From NCBI GenBank assembly GCA_008973525.1, contig WACJ01000007.1, forward strand, positions 186,001 through 250,000: a stretch of DNA of 64,000 nucleotides. The letters are read 5' to 3'. This DNA comes from Stenopsyche tienmushanensis. Lineage: Eukaryota > Arthropoda > Insecta > Trichoptera > Stenopsychidae. The notes under the pieces are model-generated. The model saw only the letters and a list, made by a program, of their open reading frames with translations, was not told where the DNA came from and searched no databases. The translations under genes and the position numbers were made by a program. Shown here piece by piece: positions 1 through 12,960 of the stretch. The stretch's first letter is position 1, and each line of letters opens with the position of its first letter.

Positions 1-1029
1 ACATGATTAATAACTTTCACACATTATTTACAGGCAATATAAAAATTCTTGGATGATCAAGAAGCTTTACTCTGTTATTGATTGTTTTAAAATATATTTA
101 TGTAAATTATTAAATACATGTCATCAAGATCGAATTAATGTATTTTTTCATCATTTTTTACAATTAAATGAGACAAACACCACAATTTGAAAATATTTTT
201 TATTATTTATGTTGTGCCACACATATCTGCTCATTTTGTGTAGTTTTAATTTTGCGTATCTTAGAATACATTTTCCAAAGTTTAATATCATATATTATTG
301 TAAAATACAACAATGATGACCCAAAATGAACAGAAATTATCTTGAAGATATTTTGCATTAATAAGCGAAGAATCTGAATATAGATTAGAGTTGGGCTGCA
401 ATTATCGCTGAAGGTAAATTCGTTGTTATAAGATTCTTAAATAATTAGTAATAAAAATGAAATATATTATCGATAAAAATACGGAAGCACTAATGCCGCT
501 GATAAAAATATAATTGCAAATTTTGAAGATTCAAAAAATACTAAACATTATAAAATAAAGCATGTGAAAATCAAAATGTTCATACTAAGAATATTACTAC
601 ATTAATCAGATCAAATTCTTATAGGCTTTAAAAAAGGCTCTTTATTAATATTTTCCTTAATTGATTTGTTTTTGAGCTTCAACTGCTTAAAACATAATCG
701 AATATTATAACAACTTTCGTTTTACATGACCTTGTACACACATCACATATGTTTATTTTATTACAGGTATATTTTGATTAAAAAAAATAATTTAGATATA
801 AAATAGGGAACCTCTGAAGTGCGTTTGTACCTAACGAGCATTTTATGTTTGTACTTAAAGGGAAAGTAGGTTTTGATGATAGAAATAAGTTGGTCGGTTC
901 GTGTGGGCTTGGATTCTTATAGAATAAGGTAAGCAGAGAAACTTACTTCCATATAGAATTCCTTCTTCATACATAAATATATTATAGTCGGTAGCTGCAT
1001 GTGATTCAAGATCGAAGAAGTGGAAATAA
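1..1029. other. AT-rich non-coding stretch
   Basis: Long A/T runs and stop codons in all frames. I see no gene, RNA or repeat boundary here. Confidence 0.6.
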
Positions 1030-1330
1030 ATTTTAGCTGGTGAAATCTCTGATCGGTGAATTCCAGCAGGCGGCCTGTCCTCGGGACAGGGGACAGGTCG
1101 GACCTTGACCACACGATTTATGGCCCCTCCGTCTTGACGGACTGTCCACGGACAGTTGTCTTTTCGCTTTGATATCTCAAAATGCACGCATAAGATACGA
1201 AGATGCGACGCGATCCATACCTACAAGATTTATAATGCAATGTGCAAGGACTATAAGAAAGCGCTTAACATCCACCGATCGAATCGCAGGGTCAAAACCA
1301 CCAAACAATCGAACTCAAAACCATTTATTT
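1030..1330. promoter_or_regulatory. Mixed-composition island with repeated GGACAG sites
   Basis: GC rises above the flanks. CCTGTCC at 1074-1080 faces GGACAGG at 1084-1090 and again at 1091-1097, and ACTGTC at 1141-1146 faces GACAGT at 1151-1156. A 110-codon minus-strand frame crosses the island, but its translation has no domain I recognise and continues into AT-rich sequence. I read it as non-coding, possibly regulatory. Confidence 0.25.
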
Positions 1331-2004
1331 CTATTCAACCTAATATATTAAATATCTCGAATTCTATTACTAATGCGCAAAATGTATCAATTAAGCAACT
1401 CCATCATAATAGATTCAATAATAAACATCATCTGAATACAAAAATAATAGGAATTCAAGTTTGTTTTAATGTAAAATGCTACTGATTGAACTTTTAAATG
1501 TTAATTAATATTACCCTTCCTTGTTCTTGACTATTTGACAAATTCCTATTTATCATAATTATGACAATAAAATATTCGCATTGCTATAAATTTATTAAAA
1601 ATCTTTAAAAAACAAGTTAAAAATAAAATAACTCTTTTATAGTCAACGGTGACTAATAACTTCAAAATGTATATTCTTGGAATTGATACAATACAAGAGT
1701 ACACAAAAGATATGCAATATTCATATAGAACCAGTGTTGAACGGGATATTAACAAAAAGTCAAATGAATCACATCCGAAGTCATCATAGTATTCTTCGAA
1801 ACGCCATGGGAAATCCAACATTGTTTCCGATGGTAAGAAATCACGTTTTCTAAGAACTCCATGACTAAATAAGGGTCGAAATAAAACTGTTTTTTTTTAT
1901 ATTTTTGATGAAATAAATTTAATAAATGTTTAAAAAGAGCTTCGATGGGGTTGAACTTCGTTTGCACATAATGTACCGAGACAAGCGGTCTCGCCTCCTC
2001 GAAC
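1331..2004. other. AT-rich non-coding stretch
   Basis: Low-complexity A/T sequence. Short frames on both strands have compositions expected by chance. Nothing recognised. Confidence 0.55.
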
Positions 2005-2235
2005 ACTTCTCTGTGGCCATCATCACGTCACTGACAAATCGCAATCGACTGTTTACATCTCAGCGAATGCATTACGAAGTGCATTTCCCGTTTTGGAAAT
2101 AAAGTAGCCCGCCTCACATCCACTATTGAAATCGACCTTAGCTACCTTCTCTGGACGTGAATAAATTAGCGACCTGCAACTTATTCGGCCTTTGGAAACT
2201 TCCCTAAAGCGATGATTAATCGCGAGATCCTTGAT
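2005..2235. promoter_or_regulatory. Mixed-composition island
   Basis: About 230 bases of higher complexity than the surroundings, with a homeodomain-like ATTA core near 2216 (GATGATTAATCG). No long coding frame or splice signals. Candidate conserved non-coding element, judged by composition only. Confidence 0.2.
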
Positions 2236-4079
2236 TATCAAAACAAAAAAGTTCTGACACACACAAGTATATTTTATAAAGCCTTTGATCACCATTTTAT
2301 AGACATCCATTAATACAGGAACTATTACTAAAGTACTGACAGCTATGTGATTCAATCATTAAAATTCAAGCTTGATAAACAACAAAATCAGAGAAAGTAC
2401 ATATTGTAATATGTAAGATAATAAAATTCAATTATTGAAAATTATTAAGTAGGTTGTATGTCACTGATGAATATATTATAAGATTTACTTCAACCAATAT
2501 TTTTTATAATGAAACAAGGTTACATCATCGTTTTTCAAGTGTAAAAGTTTAAGTATGTATAAATATTGAATTTGATTTTATTCAGAAATAAGTAACCTTT
2601 TAAGCATAGAATATGTAGTTCTTTTTATCAAAGTAGATAATAATCATATAGAAACAAGGCTTTGAGCAATAGTAAATGAGACGTTCCATCCTAACCAAAT
2701 TCCTTGCTTTTAACATAAGTATGTTTTTTGACTTTTATTGGCAAATGCAAGTACATACATGTTAAATCATCTTTTATTTTCCTATTTGATTGCTGAGACT
2801 GAGGGTTTCATGTAGCCCAATTCATTTTTGTTCTTACGGGTTTCTGCTATTGGTTCTTTGTATTTTTTACATCGCTTGTGTTAGAAAATATTTATTTTTA
2901 AATCTCCAGTTATCAATTTTATTTTATATCGAGAGATTATCATTTTTAAATGTGGCAATAATATCAATTTTAATAGAAAAAACATAAATATGTCATATGA
3001 TAACTTTATTGTTGTTAGAATCAGATGCCCTTTTCATATCCCAATTCCACACGCCAATTTCACAAATGCTTAGATTATCTTAATCGAATCATTATTAGAC
3101 TTACTTTCATTGTATATTCATCATCATATTTTTTTTTTCGCTTATTAAAAATTCATTCGCAAAAATATATATTCTAAGATAAGATGACTGCAATTGAAAA
3201 CTTTGATGTGCCGTTGTTACAAAGCTTTTTAAATGGATGATAATATAATACAAGTAACTCCCATATAAGATGATGATTATGTTCCTAAAAATGCCATGTT
3301 ATACGAAACAAACAAGTACTTTCACTTTCAAAATATTCGTCTTTTGAATTCTTTAAATTCAAATTCTCGGAATTTTCGAATTCTTCGAAACTTCATTTAA
3401 AAGATATAATTCCGATCGATTGACCAACTTAAATGTTTAACAACTATATTGATTTCATCAACGATATCGTTCTATGAATTTAGAGTTATCCTAGACACTA
3501 TTTCTATCAAATTTTCTTCATTTACATCTTCTTCGCCAATATTTTTTAAACATTTTCGATATTCACATCAATAAAGCATCCCCATAAAGTGAGTTCTACT
3601 TGGAATCATATATTTTTCAGCATGTAATCATTGTTGAGAGTCTTAAATTTTTAATGGAAGTCATGAGGTTAATGCATTTATGACTTCGATGTGTTCTTCA
3701 TAGATCTTACTCCAAATTCATTATAATGTTTTCCTAATGTAATGAAACACAACTATTTTGTAGGAATACTGTGTTACACAGAGGATGCTGTTAGTTATTT
3801 TGTTGTAAAATTATTTTTTTATTACATATTTTTCCTTTTAATTTTGAGCAATGATTTTAGCATGAGATTTTATATTTATTAAACCCATTTAAAGCTTTAA
3901 TAGGAAACAGACTACGACTCCATATAATTTATAATAATAAATACAGAGAGCCCATGGCATTGAACTATCGCGAGTAGTGAATTTAGCAATGATGTAAGGT
4001 CGATAGCCGTGCGTGGGCTTGTTTACAATCAATTTATTGGATATGACATGACCTTGAGATGAATATGTAAAAGGCAGTA
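2236..4079. other. AT-rich non-coding stretch
   Basis: A/T-rich throughout. The only local structure is a set of GAATTC/AATTCG palindromic bits near 3345-3390. No gene or RNA recognised. Confidence 0.55.
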
Positions 4080-4215
4080 GCCAATAGAGCGCGCATTGTG
4101 ACAATAGCGGGGAGGGGTCGAGCTGATGATTGCCAATAAGGATCCGTATTGGCTGCAGGTGTGGGCGAGTGTCGCGTGTGTGGGAGGATAACACATCACT
4201 TGACCCAATACCAAC
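4080..4215. promoter_or_regulatory. Short GC-richer island with E-box and Sox-like motifs
   Basis: The island holds ACAATAG (Sox-like, near 4101), two TTGGC/GCCAA-type motifs, and CAGGTG (E-box, near 4156) inside otherwise A/T-rich DNA. A minus-strand frame of about 100 codons overlaps it, but its translation is not recognisable and runs on into A/T-rich flank. Candidate enhancer on motif content alone. Confidence 0.2.
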
Positions 4216-7200
4216 CTATTGTTTACCATAACTTATGCTTCTTATCACTTTTTAAACCACTCAAAATCAACCCTAGATCCTTTTATATATTTTTAGCAAA
4301 ATAAAAAATATATACATTAATACAGAAAGGATGTTTTCATCATTTCTTTTATAAAAAAAAGCCTCCGTATGATAAAGCTAAGCGATGAAAATGTTGACTT
4401 AGCTGCATTTAGATATCAATATAAGCGTTCGAACGTCTTTTAAAGTATCGATTATAATAAGAAGCGATTGACAAGTGTCGATTATGGTTGATATCATATT
4501 ATATTTTAATTTTTAACTGACGAAATCTTTAATTTAAACGACACTATTATGATTTTATGGAGTAATTGTCAAGAGAAAAAAAATACACAAAAACTCTTAT
4601 CCATTTGAGACAAATTAATAATTTACTTTTGATTTAACTAATTATTTAATTTGGAGAGAAAAAAACTCAGCGAATAAAGCTAGTGCCTGGATAGCAATAG
4701 GTCTTTGGCTTATGCCCAACTTTGATGCAAAATTTAAAAAAACTACGAGTTATATACTTAAATAGTAATTTATGTACGTTTTAAAATTAAGAGTCAAAAA
4801 CGAAGTAATTGACACCGCAACCATGAGCACGACAATGCTCGAAATATCGGAAATACTCATTTTTTTGACATTCAATTAAATATATATATTTATTTGATGT
4901 ATACTATCATCCATCCTATTTATTCATCATTCATAAAGACCTATTATTTTTTTTTATTCATGTTTATAAAATTTGAAATGTAGTTTAACAAAAATATTTA
5001 TATTTACTATAAAAGTACAGCATGAACTTATATATGTATAATTTCAACTATCATGTATAGATTTTGACCGATGTAAATATTCGTTTCGAGATGAATATTT
5101 TCAAAATTTGTAATAAAACAAGATAAATTTGTTTTCAAACAATGCATTGAAAAACTTTTCTATCTTCAATAATAATTGATGTAATCATTGCCAATAGCTT
5201 AAATCAGGCAACTGTTACAAAATAACTAGATATACCATTAAAATTCTGTATTATAAGCAATGTTTTTATTTAAAGCAATTTTGTTAACTGTTTTGTTAAT
5301 TGTCAATTTTAAACAATTAGGATTGGTTATGTTTTCATAAGCTGTATTTATCGAAATTTATAGAAAATTTACTAATCTAAATTATTGTTTTGCCAATTCT
5401 ATTTTATATGTATTTTTTGCATATCCAAATATTTATTTCGAAAACGATTAAACAAAATGTTAGAATTTCATTTTCTTCAAAGAACCAATTATGACGTGTG
5501 AGAAATGTGTTTCTCGTTCTAATGCTTATTTTAAGTACCACATAACACCGTTATTCATTTTTCTTTGTAGTTGAAATATTTTCGGCAAAATCTTTAAATC
5601 ATATTCCAAATTTGAAATCAAGGATTTTAACGCCACAAAAAAGAGAGGAAAAGAGACAAACCACTTAATAGTTGAACCTCATAAAGCTTAAAAAAGCATT
5701 TTAAAAATATTTCGAGGCTGCTAAAAAATCACATGAGTTTTACGACCAAACTGCCATAAGCTGACTCCAGATTGAATTCTTATATATTTTATTGCAACTT
5801 TCAAAACATCACAATAAAATCCAATGGGTCAAAATTGCAACGGTTATCAATTAAAAATTCGAGTGAGTAAAATCGCTCAACGTGCAAGAATCTCAAATCG
5901 TCCAAATTTTCGGCAATAAAACAGATTACCACGAAATATGCAATTAAGAAGTCGTGCCTCATATTTACCACTTCTCGTTTCCTTTCTTTCCGCCGTCGCC
6001 ATACACTTCGGATGACTTCATTAAATTGGGCAAACCAATAACACGATATCTTCATGGTAGTGGTCAAAAAGCGGGAGGTCCGGCTCGACTCCATATTTAA
6101 TTCGCATATGGGTCGTAAAAACCCCGTTCGCTCATGTATTTATCGTAACACTTCCGTATCGCATTTTATAGCTGTATTATCAACACAAATCCAATAAATT
6201 GTAGACTTTATTTCTAAACGATACGGATGCTGGAAAACGTTCTTTTCAATACAAAATAAAACTATAAAAGACCGGTATTCAAAACAGAAGTGACCGTTTT
6301 CAACATACATTTTAAATAGAAATATACAGGAAATCAATCACGATTTTATTACTGTATGTAACATATCAGTTGAAAATGTTGAGAACAATTTCAATATGGT
6401 TTCTGTAAGATTATTCCATTTTAAGCCTAAATTATTAATATTCCAGGGCATGTAAATTTTAATTAAAACATCTAAAAAACTCTTTAGAAAGCAAATTTAA
6501 TTTGAAGAAAGAAAATCAACCGAATCATCTGATTTTTTAAAAAATAATTTTTAGTCCTCGTTAAATGAGCATGATAACAAAACGATTAGCAAGCATAATA
6601 TAAATAAAAATGAACCAATTTTGTACTTTGTTTATAATATATCACTCAATAAGTTCGTAGGATGTGTCAGCCCAAAAGAGTGATTTGTCAGCTTAAAATT
6701 TCTTAAGTAGATCCTTTTAGTTTTCAAATAGACTCTTTTTTAAGCGTAAAATATACCATCAAAAACCTATCACCATTGAGAATAATAAAGAACGAAAATC
6801 GTTTTTTTTTCTTCTAGTTAGTCCAATTTATTTACTCATAATGATAGTTTATTAGATTTGAAATCATCAAATTTTAATTAACAATCATTTTTCTAATAAA
6901 TTAAACATTATGAATAAGATCAAGAGAAAAGTGTGTTTAATTACAATGGGAAAAAAAGAAGTTTACATATTTATAACGCAATAGAAAATCATAAATTTAT
7001 AAAATAAAATGCCTTTAAATAATTTTCCAGTTTAAATATTACCAATTGAAAACACCACAGCTTTTTGATGTTCAATACGTTATTTTTTTGCTGGACAAAA
7101 ATATTATGATTCTATTCGTTTAATACAGCTGCTTTCAATCTTGATGATGGCGCTAAGTCTGACGATGAATATATCGCAGGATGAATGAACGTGGCTCTTT

Positions 7201-7512
7201 AAAATAAGCTCTCATTTTCGTTGAAGTATGAACTTTAAACTGTATTAGGGGTTATTGGAAATCTTAATAATATAAAAGTATTTTTGACGGTATTTTTGTG
7301 CATTAATTTTTGCGTTCATATCTAAAAATCATAACAACATTAGCTGGTGTTTAATTTTCATGGCTACTCATTGATTCTAAATATTTGGTGGTATTTCCCT
7401 TTTAAACATTATTTTTGTTTATAGACAAATTGAATGGTGAACATTTTGATATCCAAAAAAGTATGTTTATTATAGTTTCTCTTATATGAAAAGTTTCAAT
7501 GCCTTTGCCCTT
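4216..7512. other. AT-rich non-coding stretch with one stem-loop repeat
   Basis: Mostly A/T-rich. A slightly GC-richer patch lies at about 5890-6115 and holds a 97-codon minus-strand frame without a recognised domain. The stem-loop repeat at 4821-4851 is listed separately. Confidence 0.5.
4821..4851 (+). repeat. Stem-loop repeat, copy 1
   Basis: CCATGAGCAC, a short loop, then TGCTCGAAATATCGG. The GAGCA and TGCTC arms pair, leaving CATGA and GAAAT flanking the stem. The same arrangement recurs at 9395 and 31810. The CGAAAYRTCG end resembles stem-loops near the 3' ends of some retroelements, from memory. Confidence 0.5.
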
Positions 7513-8431
7513 TTAATCCTTTGCGGTCGTTTGACTACTCTCAGCCACCAAAGCTTTTTACCGTTCCGGGCGTATGTCTGCTCTCAGCCACCACACAAGG
7601 AACCGTACGAATTTTAGCTCTATTCATTCGTGTAATAATTTATAACCTCTCTGAATGCTCTTAAGTGTCTAAGTGACCTTATCACTAACCATAATATTGC
7701 TCCGAAAAATCAGAGATACGTTCGTTCCACACTCGCCATGCAAAACACCGTGGCGAGGGAGAGTGAAAAAATCGACAAGCTACAGAGATACTTCGGAGCT
7801 TTACAAATTATAACTGTAATTAGGCATTCTCGCTTGTTAAGATATTCCAAAATAATACTTAAGAATGGCAAAAAGAAAGTCACCGAAAGAAGGGTAGTCG
7901 AAAACTAGGACTGCATATTGGAGACTGCTTTCAAAGATACCACACAATTGAAAATATAAAATATATTTTTTTAATAAAAACATGTTATTGAAACACATTA
8001 TTGTCTAAACTAGCGGTTCTTAAACTTATGTAGTCTGCGGGCCCCTCCTCGAGCAAAATTTCTTTCACGGATCTCCTCAAAAAATTTTTGGCGGACCCTA
8101 TCCCAAGCCTTTTGACTTAATTTTTCAAACAAAAACATTTCTTGGTCAAAATAGATCTTCTTATAATGTTTTCTGTAAATAATTCCACGAAAATATATTT
8201 TTCAAGTATAGATAAATGGACCCCGGTAATGGTTTCGCGGACCCCCAGGGATCCTCGGATTTCAATTTAAGAACCGCTGGTCTAAACATATATCTAATGT
8301 CAATAAATAATTGATAAATCTTGTTTATCCTTCATAATTTTGCATGTTATGTATGAGTGGTCTTTCAATGGAAATTAATTCCGACCATCACGACATCCAT
8401 GTCCAAATTTAATACGTCTGCAAAGGGTTAA
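7513..8431. mobile_element. piggyBac-type non-autonomous element, split by a nested hAT MITE
   Basis: TTAA at 7513-7516 precedes TCCTTTGCGGTCG, and at the far end CGTCTGCAAAGGG is followed by TTAA at 8428-8431. The ends are an imperfect inverted repeat (YCCTTTGCRGWCG) bounded by the TTAA target duplication that defines the piggyBac superfamily. CTCTCAGCCACCA occurs twice near the left end (about 7539 and 7578), as subterminal repeats often do. The interior is about 630 bases once the inserted hAT element is discounted and has no transposase. An ATG at 7865 opens only a ten-codon frame. It is a MITE or deletion derivative. Confidence 0.65.
8003..8287. mobile_element. hAT-superfamily MITE with 8-bp target duplication
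   Basis: The element occupies 8011-8279 and is flanked by the exact 8-bp direct repeat GTCTAAAC (8003-8010 and 8280-8287). Its ends are TAGCGGTTCTTAAACTT and, reverse-complemented, CAGCGGTTCTTAAATTG: an inverted repeat of the CAGNGGTTCTTAAA type known from hAT elements. Inside the ends, a TCTGCGGGCCCC block is mirrored by a GGGGGTCCGCG block. At 269 bases it cannot code for a transposase, so it needs one supplied in trans. It inserted into the piggyBac-type element around it and is therefore younger. Confidence 0.88.
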
Positions 8432-9815
8432 TCAGGTTTTCTTCGGTGTGCCAAAGAAATCTTGCATTTTTGATCATTTCAGAAATGAAACTTCTACAAG
8501 GGTGGTTAGGTAAATTGGGATGAGCTCCAAGTGGCAGTTAGTTTAAAAGAGAAGGAGAATCGTTCAACCCCTTCTATCTCTGTCGCACACGTACGTATAT
8601 AGAAACGCTACGCTTATGCATCACGCCATTTCTACTATTTCTATAAGTTTTATAAAGCAGCCAGTCGCACTTTTTATATATTACACAAACACAGCTTAAT
8701 ATTTTAGCTAAATTAAAAATAAAATGGGAAAAAAACAAGTACAGACAGTGCAAACCTTGAGCAAAATGAAAAGAGCGAATAAACCACAAGGAAAAATCTG
8801 CAAAAAATAATCTTGAAAAAAGCATATCAAAGGGCAAAAATTCGTTAATAAATGGAGTTAAAAAATAGTAAATAAACTAAATCAACTTTTCTTAGAAGCA
8901 AAGAACTTCTACCGCGCGAGAGGACTCTCACGATGTTTTTTGTGAGTGCTTTTCGGTGTAAAATGAACCTAAAATTGTATTTATTTATATTTTTACGTAA
9001 ACAAGAGTTTTATTTCCGCTTATTAATAATCTAATGATTTGACTTTTGATCAAAAATAAATGTGTTATTTTTGCAAATTTGACATCTAAAATGGAATAAA
9101 TTTGGTAATCCTTGATCTGATGAATAGCATATTCATGGCTTAATATATAAGACATAAGTCTATAAATATTTTCGGCATATTTAACTCACTATTATTGATT
9201 TTTTTCATCCAATACGAAATACTTCAATGTTTGCATTGGGTTACATTTAAAAAATGTAGCTTTTGCTTTGAGAAGCAAATCGAATTTTCATCTTCAACTT
9301 TCGAAGCTTGTGATATAATATAATAGATAATTAAAATATGTTTTACATGAAAGATTCAACATATTAATATAAGAAGTATTAATAAATGATAAATCCATGA
9401 GCCTGACAGGAGGTTCGAAATATCGGAAAGAGTTATAATTTTAAATTTTTATTTACCTCTCAAATACTTACCAAAAGCGATTGGATACCCGTTTTTAACG
9501 TAATCTAATATATATAAATATCTATCTAGAACATAGCCAATTATTATATTGCAGTATCGCTTTGAGCACTGAAAAGTGGATCATCGCTCTACAATTGTCA
9601 GTGACTCATTTTTTTGACCGTTTGATATCATAAATCTCAAACCCGTAGCAATGTTAACAGTTGTTTGATGCTATATAAGGGTTAAAATTGACTCAAAGTC
9701 AAGTATCAATAATTCATTGAGCATTTAATGAATGGCAGTTTTGTTATTAGAACACGGTGATAAAATCTGATTTAATTGGAATTGAATGAAATATTAGGAA
9801 GGTGACATTCGCTAC
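8432..9815. other. AT-rich non-coding stretch with one stem-loop repeat
   Basis: No gene recognised. A small hairpin (CTCAC facing GTGAG) lies near 8928-8948. The stem-loop repeat at 9395 is listed separately. Confidence 0.5.
9395..9460 (+). repeat. Stem-loop repeat, copy 2
   Basis: CCATGAGCCT, a short loop, then AGGTTCGAAATATCGGA. The arms differ from copy 1, yet GAGCCT still pairs with AGGTTC through one G-T wobble, so the hairpin is kept while its sequence changes. The tail ending in TTTACCTCT (9460) is shared with the copy at 31810, which shows a common repeat family. Confidence 0.5.
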
Positions 9816-10160
9816 AATAAATAATGGGTCTTGTTCTGCGCATAAGTAGAGAACATTGCGTGATGAATTGAATTAGAACCGGCAGTTAACTCTGCTAATT
9901 GACCACTCGCCAACTGGAATGATCGTCCATTTAGATCTAGCTCCGGTAATCATTGACGCACGATAACTGCTCTTGCGTGCTCTTGCACTCTTCGCCTAGG
10001 TCACTTATTAACATCCAAATTTACGTCGAGGACACATCTCACAAAACGTCTACGTCACTCTTTTATTTTATTGCCATAACACGAAAAAGTCGATTGATTC
10101 TCGATAACCAACCGATGTGGGATAACTTCAATGGCATTGTACTGATGCATTGAATTTCAC
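9816..10160. promoter_or_regulatory. Mixed-composition island
   Basis: High-complexity sequence in A/T-rich DNA. A 66-codon plus-strand frame has no recognisable product. Possible conserved regulatory element; composition is the only evidence. Confidence 0.2.
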
Positions 10161-10770
10161 AAGTCTGCTTAAGTAGTAGTTAAATATTTGAAAATGTATT
10201 CGCTGAATTACTCATTTGTGTGAATAAAACATAACCATGTTTAATGAATGCATTTACTTCCTCCTAATTGAAATGATGCATTCATAGATCCAGATCTATT
10301 CGAGTACGTTGCTCTCAATTTCCATGCAAGCATATGGCAAAATTCGCATGGATTAATTTGAGTATCGTTAATTAAATGCACATTGTAGCTATGCACTTAC
10401 GTTATAAAAAAAAATATTGCATTCATTCTAGACAGAGTTTCTTCAATAAAATATTTTCTCATAAATTGGTCAATGTCTTTATAATTTTTAGCATTATCCG
10501 GGTGATAGAATTATGACACATACATCACACGAATGACCTACTCAATAACGTCATACCCGAAACAAGGATCTTGATAAAATCGCAAATATTATATAGCATT
10601 ATGCAATATTTCACAAGAAATATTAGCATTGTTTCTTAATATAACTTAAACGCATACATAAATGTATATACGTCAGAGCAAAATGATGGTATCTTCGATT
10701 TTGTTTATGCATGTAATGAAGATCATTACATCGGTTCGCGTCAGAAAAAAACGGTTAATCACTTAATAAG
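10161..10770. other. AT-rich non-coding stretch
   Basis: Contains several ATGCAT and TTAAT(G) homeodomain/octamer-like motifs around 10240-10400 but nothing that can be assigned. Confidence 0.45.
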
Positions 10771-11250
10771 CTAGATATTTGAGTCTCGAACAATTCATAA
10801 TGAAGCAGTTGTATAATTATTTACTTACAAATGCTAACATTTTCCAACAGCAGGGGGTCAGCAACAGATCAACAGCCGAAGCACAGCGTGTGCTCATAAC
10901 ATTTAGTAGAAAATATATCGACAAGAAACTCTATAACATATTTATAAATGTGACTAATGAACTCTTCGTTTCGCAATCGTTGATCTCGAGGGCATCTTCT
11001 CTATATCTTTTCATTATCGTCAATCGATTTGAGAGGGTAAAAAAGCGTATCAGCGCCTCGCGGTTGCATTATGCAGCGTCTGATAACAAAGACTGACGCT
11101 ACAGCAGTGATTTATTGCTGTCAGTAAACAAAGTTGGAGCTGTCAACTCTGGAAGCTCGTCTTTCTGCTTGTCTCCAACCTGTTAACCATCGTCCCATTG
11201 GATACGATTCTCAAAGTTTTTTTTAAATCGCTTGAAAAACGTCGCAGAGT
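10771..11250. promoter_or_regulatory. Mixed-composition island
   Basis: GC-richer block with a 105-codon plus-strand frame (10779-11096). Its translation shows no domain or signal I recognise, and the island continues beyond the stop. Treated as non-coding, possibly regulatory. Confidence 0.2.
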
Positions 11251-12290
11251 AACAAGGGTTGCGCCTAGATTTAAATCAACAATCGGTGACAACATATTTT
11301 TTATCGAGAATTAAAATAGTATAAAACCCAATCATACGTAGTAGTTATTAAATTCACTCAATATATCCTAGACCTATTGACTCTATGAGGAATGTTGGAT
11401 ATCCGACGATTGAAAAATAGGTCATCATCCTATTTCGGAGTTGCTCATTAGATTTAATGGCAAAAGATACTCACTATCTTACGATTAATTAACCTATATT
11501 TAAAACTTTACCAGCTAAATGCTTACATGTAAATTCTATAATTGTATAGTACGAATATTTACTAGAAAGAAAAAGAGAGTATGGAAACATAAATGTATAA
11601 AAAAATTCTAAAACAATAATTTAACACAATTAAATATATATATAAAGAAACAATGTTTATACACGAGTTGATCAATAAGATTTATCTGTTGATCAATAAG
11701 ATTTATCTATTGAAAAATTGCATGTACAGAATTGATAACCAACATAACTTTAAAGGGCAATCACTATAAGCTATTTCCGAATATGTTCATTTTATTACGG
11801 AAAAGGTTCCACCAGCTCTACAAAAAATATAATTCTAGAATATTATTATGAAGCTAATTTTCTTCTTCTCATAAATTGAATACAATTAAAATCAAAAATC
11901 ATTAATTATGAGTAAATTTTAAATAACCAACATGTACCCCATATCCCTATTGTTTCGTAATATACTTATTATAATGATATAATATTTGTAATGGATTTTA
12001 TGTCATTGTTTGGCATAAATTAATAAAACATATTTTTAATTTAAAAAAATATTTTTTTTAGCTTTATTGGATGATATGAGAGGTTTAAATCTGTGTAAAT
12101 CTTTATAAGAATTCTTAATGATATATTGAAATCGCTAAAGATTATATTTATAATATATGGAAAATAGTCTAAATGTCGGTTAATTCGCTTGGCTGTTTTA
12201 ATGGCAACGATCGATATTGGATCGTCTATTGGCATCTATATTTAAAGGCATATTTCAAGAGTACATTAGTTTTATAGTTACAATATGGAT
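11251..12290. other. AT-rich non-coding stretch
   Basis: Low complexity with a small tandem duplication (next entry). No gene recognised. Confidence 0.55.
11668..11709 (+). repeat. 21-bp unit duplicated in tandem
   Basis: The unit beginning GTTGATCAATAAG and ending TTTATCT occurs twice head to tail. Probably a recent slippage product. Confidence 0.8.
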
Positions 12291-12390
12291 TTAACGTCGG
12301 GTATGCAGACGGTTAGCTGCTTTAGAGATCGCGAAGGATTATCTCTGATCTTAGAGCGCAGCCCACACTTTGTGAAACTCTATACTATCA

Positions 12391-12466
12391 ACCTCTCGCT
12401 ATCTTCAGAACCATGTCGTCCGCAAACACCGCCGAGATTACGTGACGAACCAGCATCATGAACCTT
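12391..12466 (-). pseudogene. Possible reverse-transcriptase fragment (FADD motif)
   Basis: A 22-codon minus-strand frame between stops reads ...VISAVFADDMVLKIARG, with Phe-Ala-Asp-Asp encoded at 12415-12426. A hydrophobic run, [FY]ADD, then a hydrophobic run is the catalytic signature of non-LTR retrotransposon reverse transcriptases. No neighbouring RT block can be joined to it by eye, so this may be a decayed LINE scrap or chance. The surrounding 12291-12520 is GC-richer than its flanks, which fits inserted coding DNA. Confidence 0.25.
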
Positions 12467-12520
12467 TACTACCTCTTGTTTATGACACCGCTGGATGGTG
12501 ATGGATAACCGTAACGGTAA

Positions 12521-12960
12521 CGTTGTGAAAACAGTGTTAACAACGTGTGAATTGCATTCTGTTACTGGGCTTTAAATTGAGCAAACTAACGAACCGGAGG
12601 GTTTCCATTATTGATGGCTTCACGCCGTATCAAAATATTTTGAGCTTTGGGATTAAAACGCAGTCTGCAATGTTTTACGCAATTGTACTAATTTTGGTTT
12701 ATTTCGATCGCTTAAGATTTCCTTTATTTTGGTCCACTTATTGGCGCTCATTAAATGGGTCTGAGCTCGTAAAATACATGAGTAAGTCGAATTTACAAGC
12801 GCCGCTGGGCTCCATGCCAGTGGTACGTCTGGAGATCCTAGCAAATCTTGAAATAAGAGCACATGAATCACAAGGAAATGCAACCGAGATGGACTGGATA
12901 TAATTTATTGCCGTCATACGAAGTGCATGCCTCTGAAGAAGTGATATAACATCTCGTGTG
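12521..12960. other. Mixed-composition stretch without a recognised gene
   Basis: A 118-codon plus-strand frame (12547-12903) and a shorter minus-strand frame overlap here. Neither translation has a recognisable domain and no splice context supports them. Confidence 0.3.

Noticed and set aside
4821..4851. Active hammerhead ribozyme
   Set aside because: The required CTGATGA box is CCATGA in this and the other two copies, and a proper third helix with a cleavage site could not be drawn.
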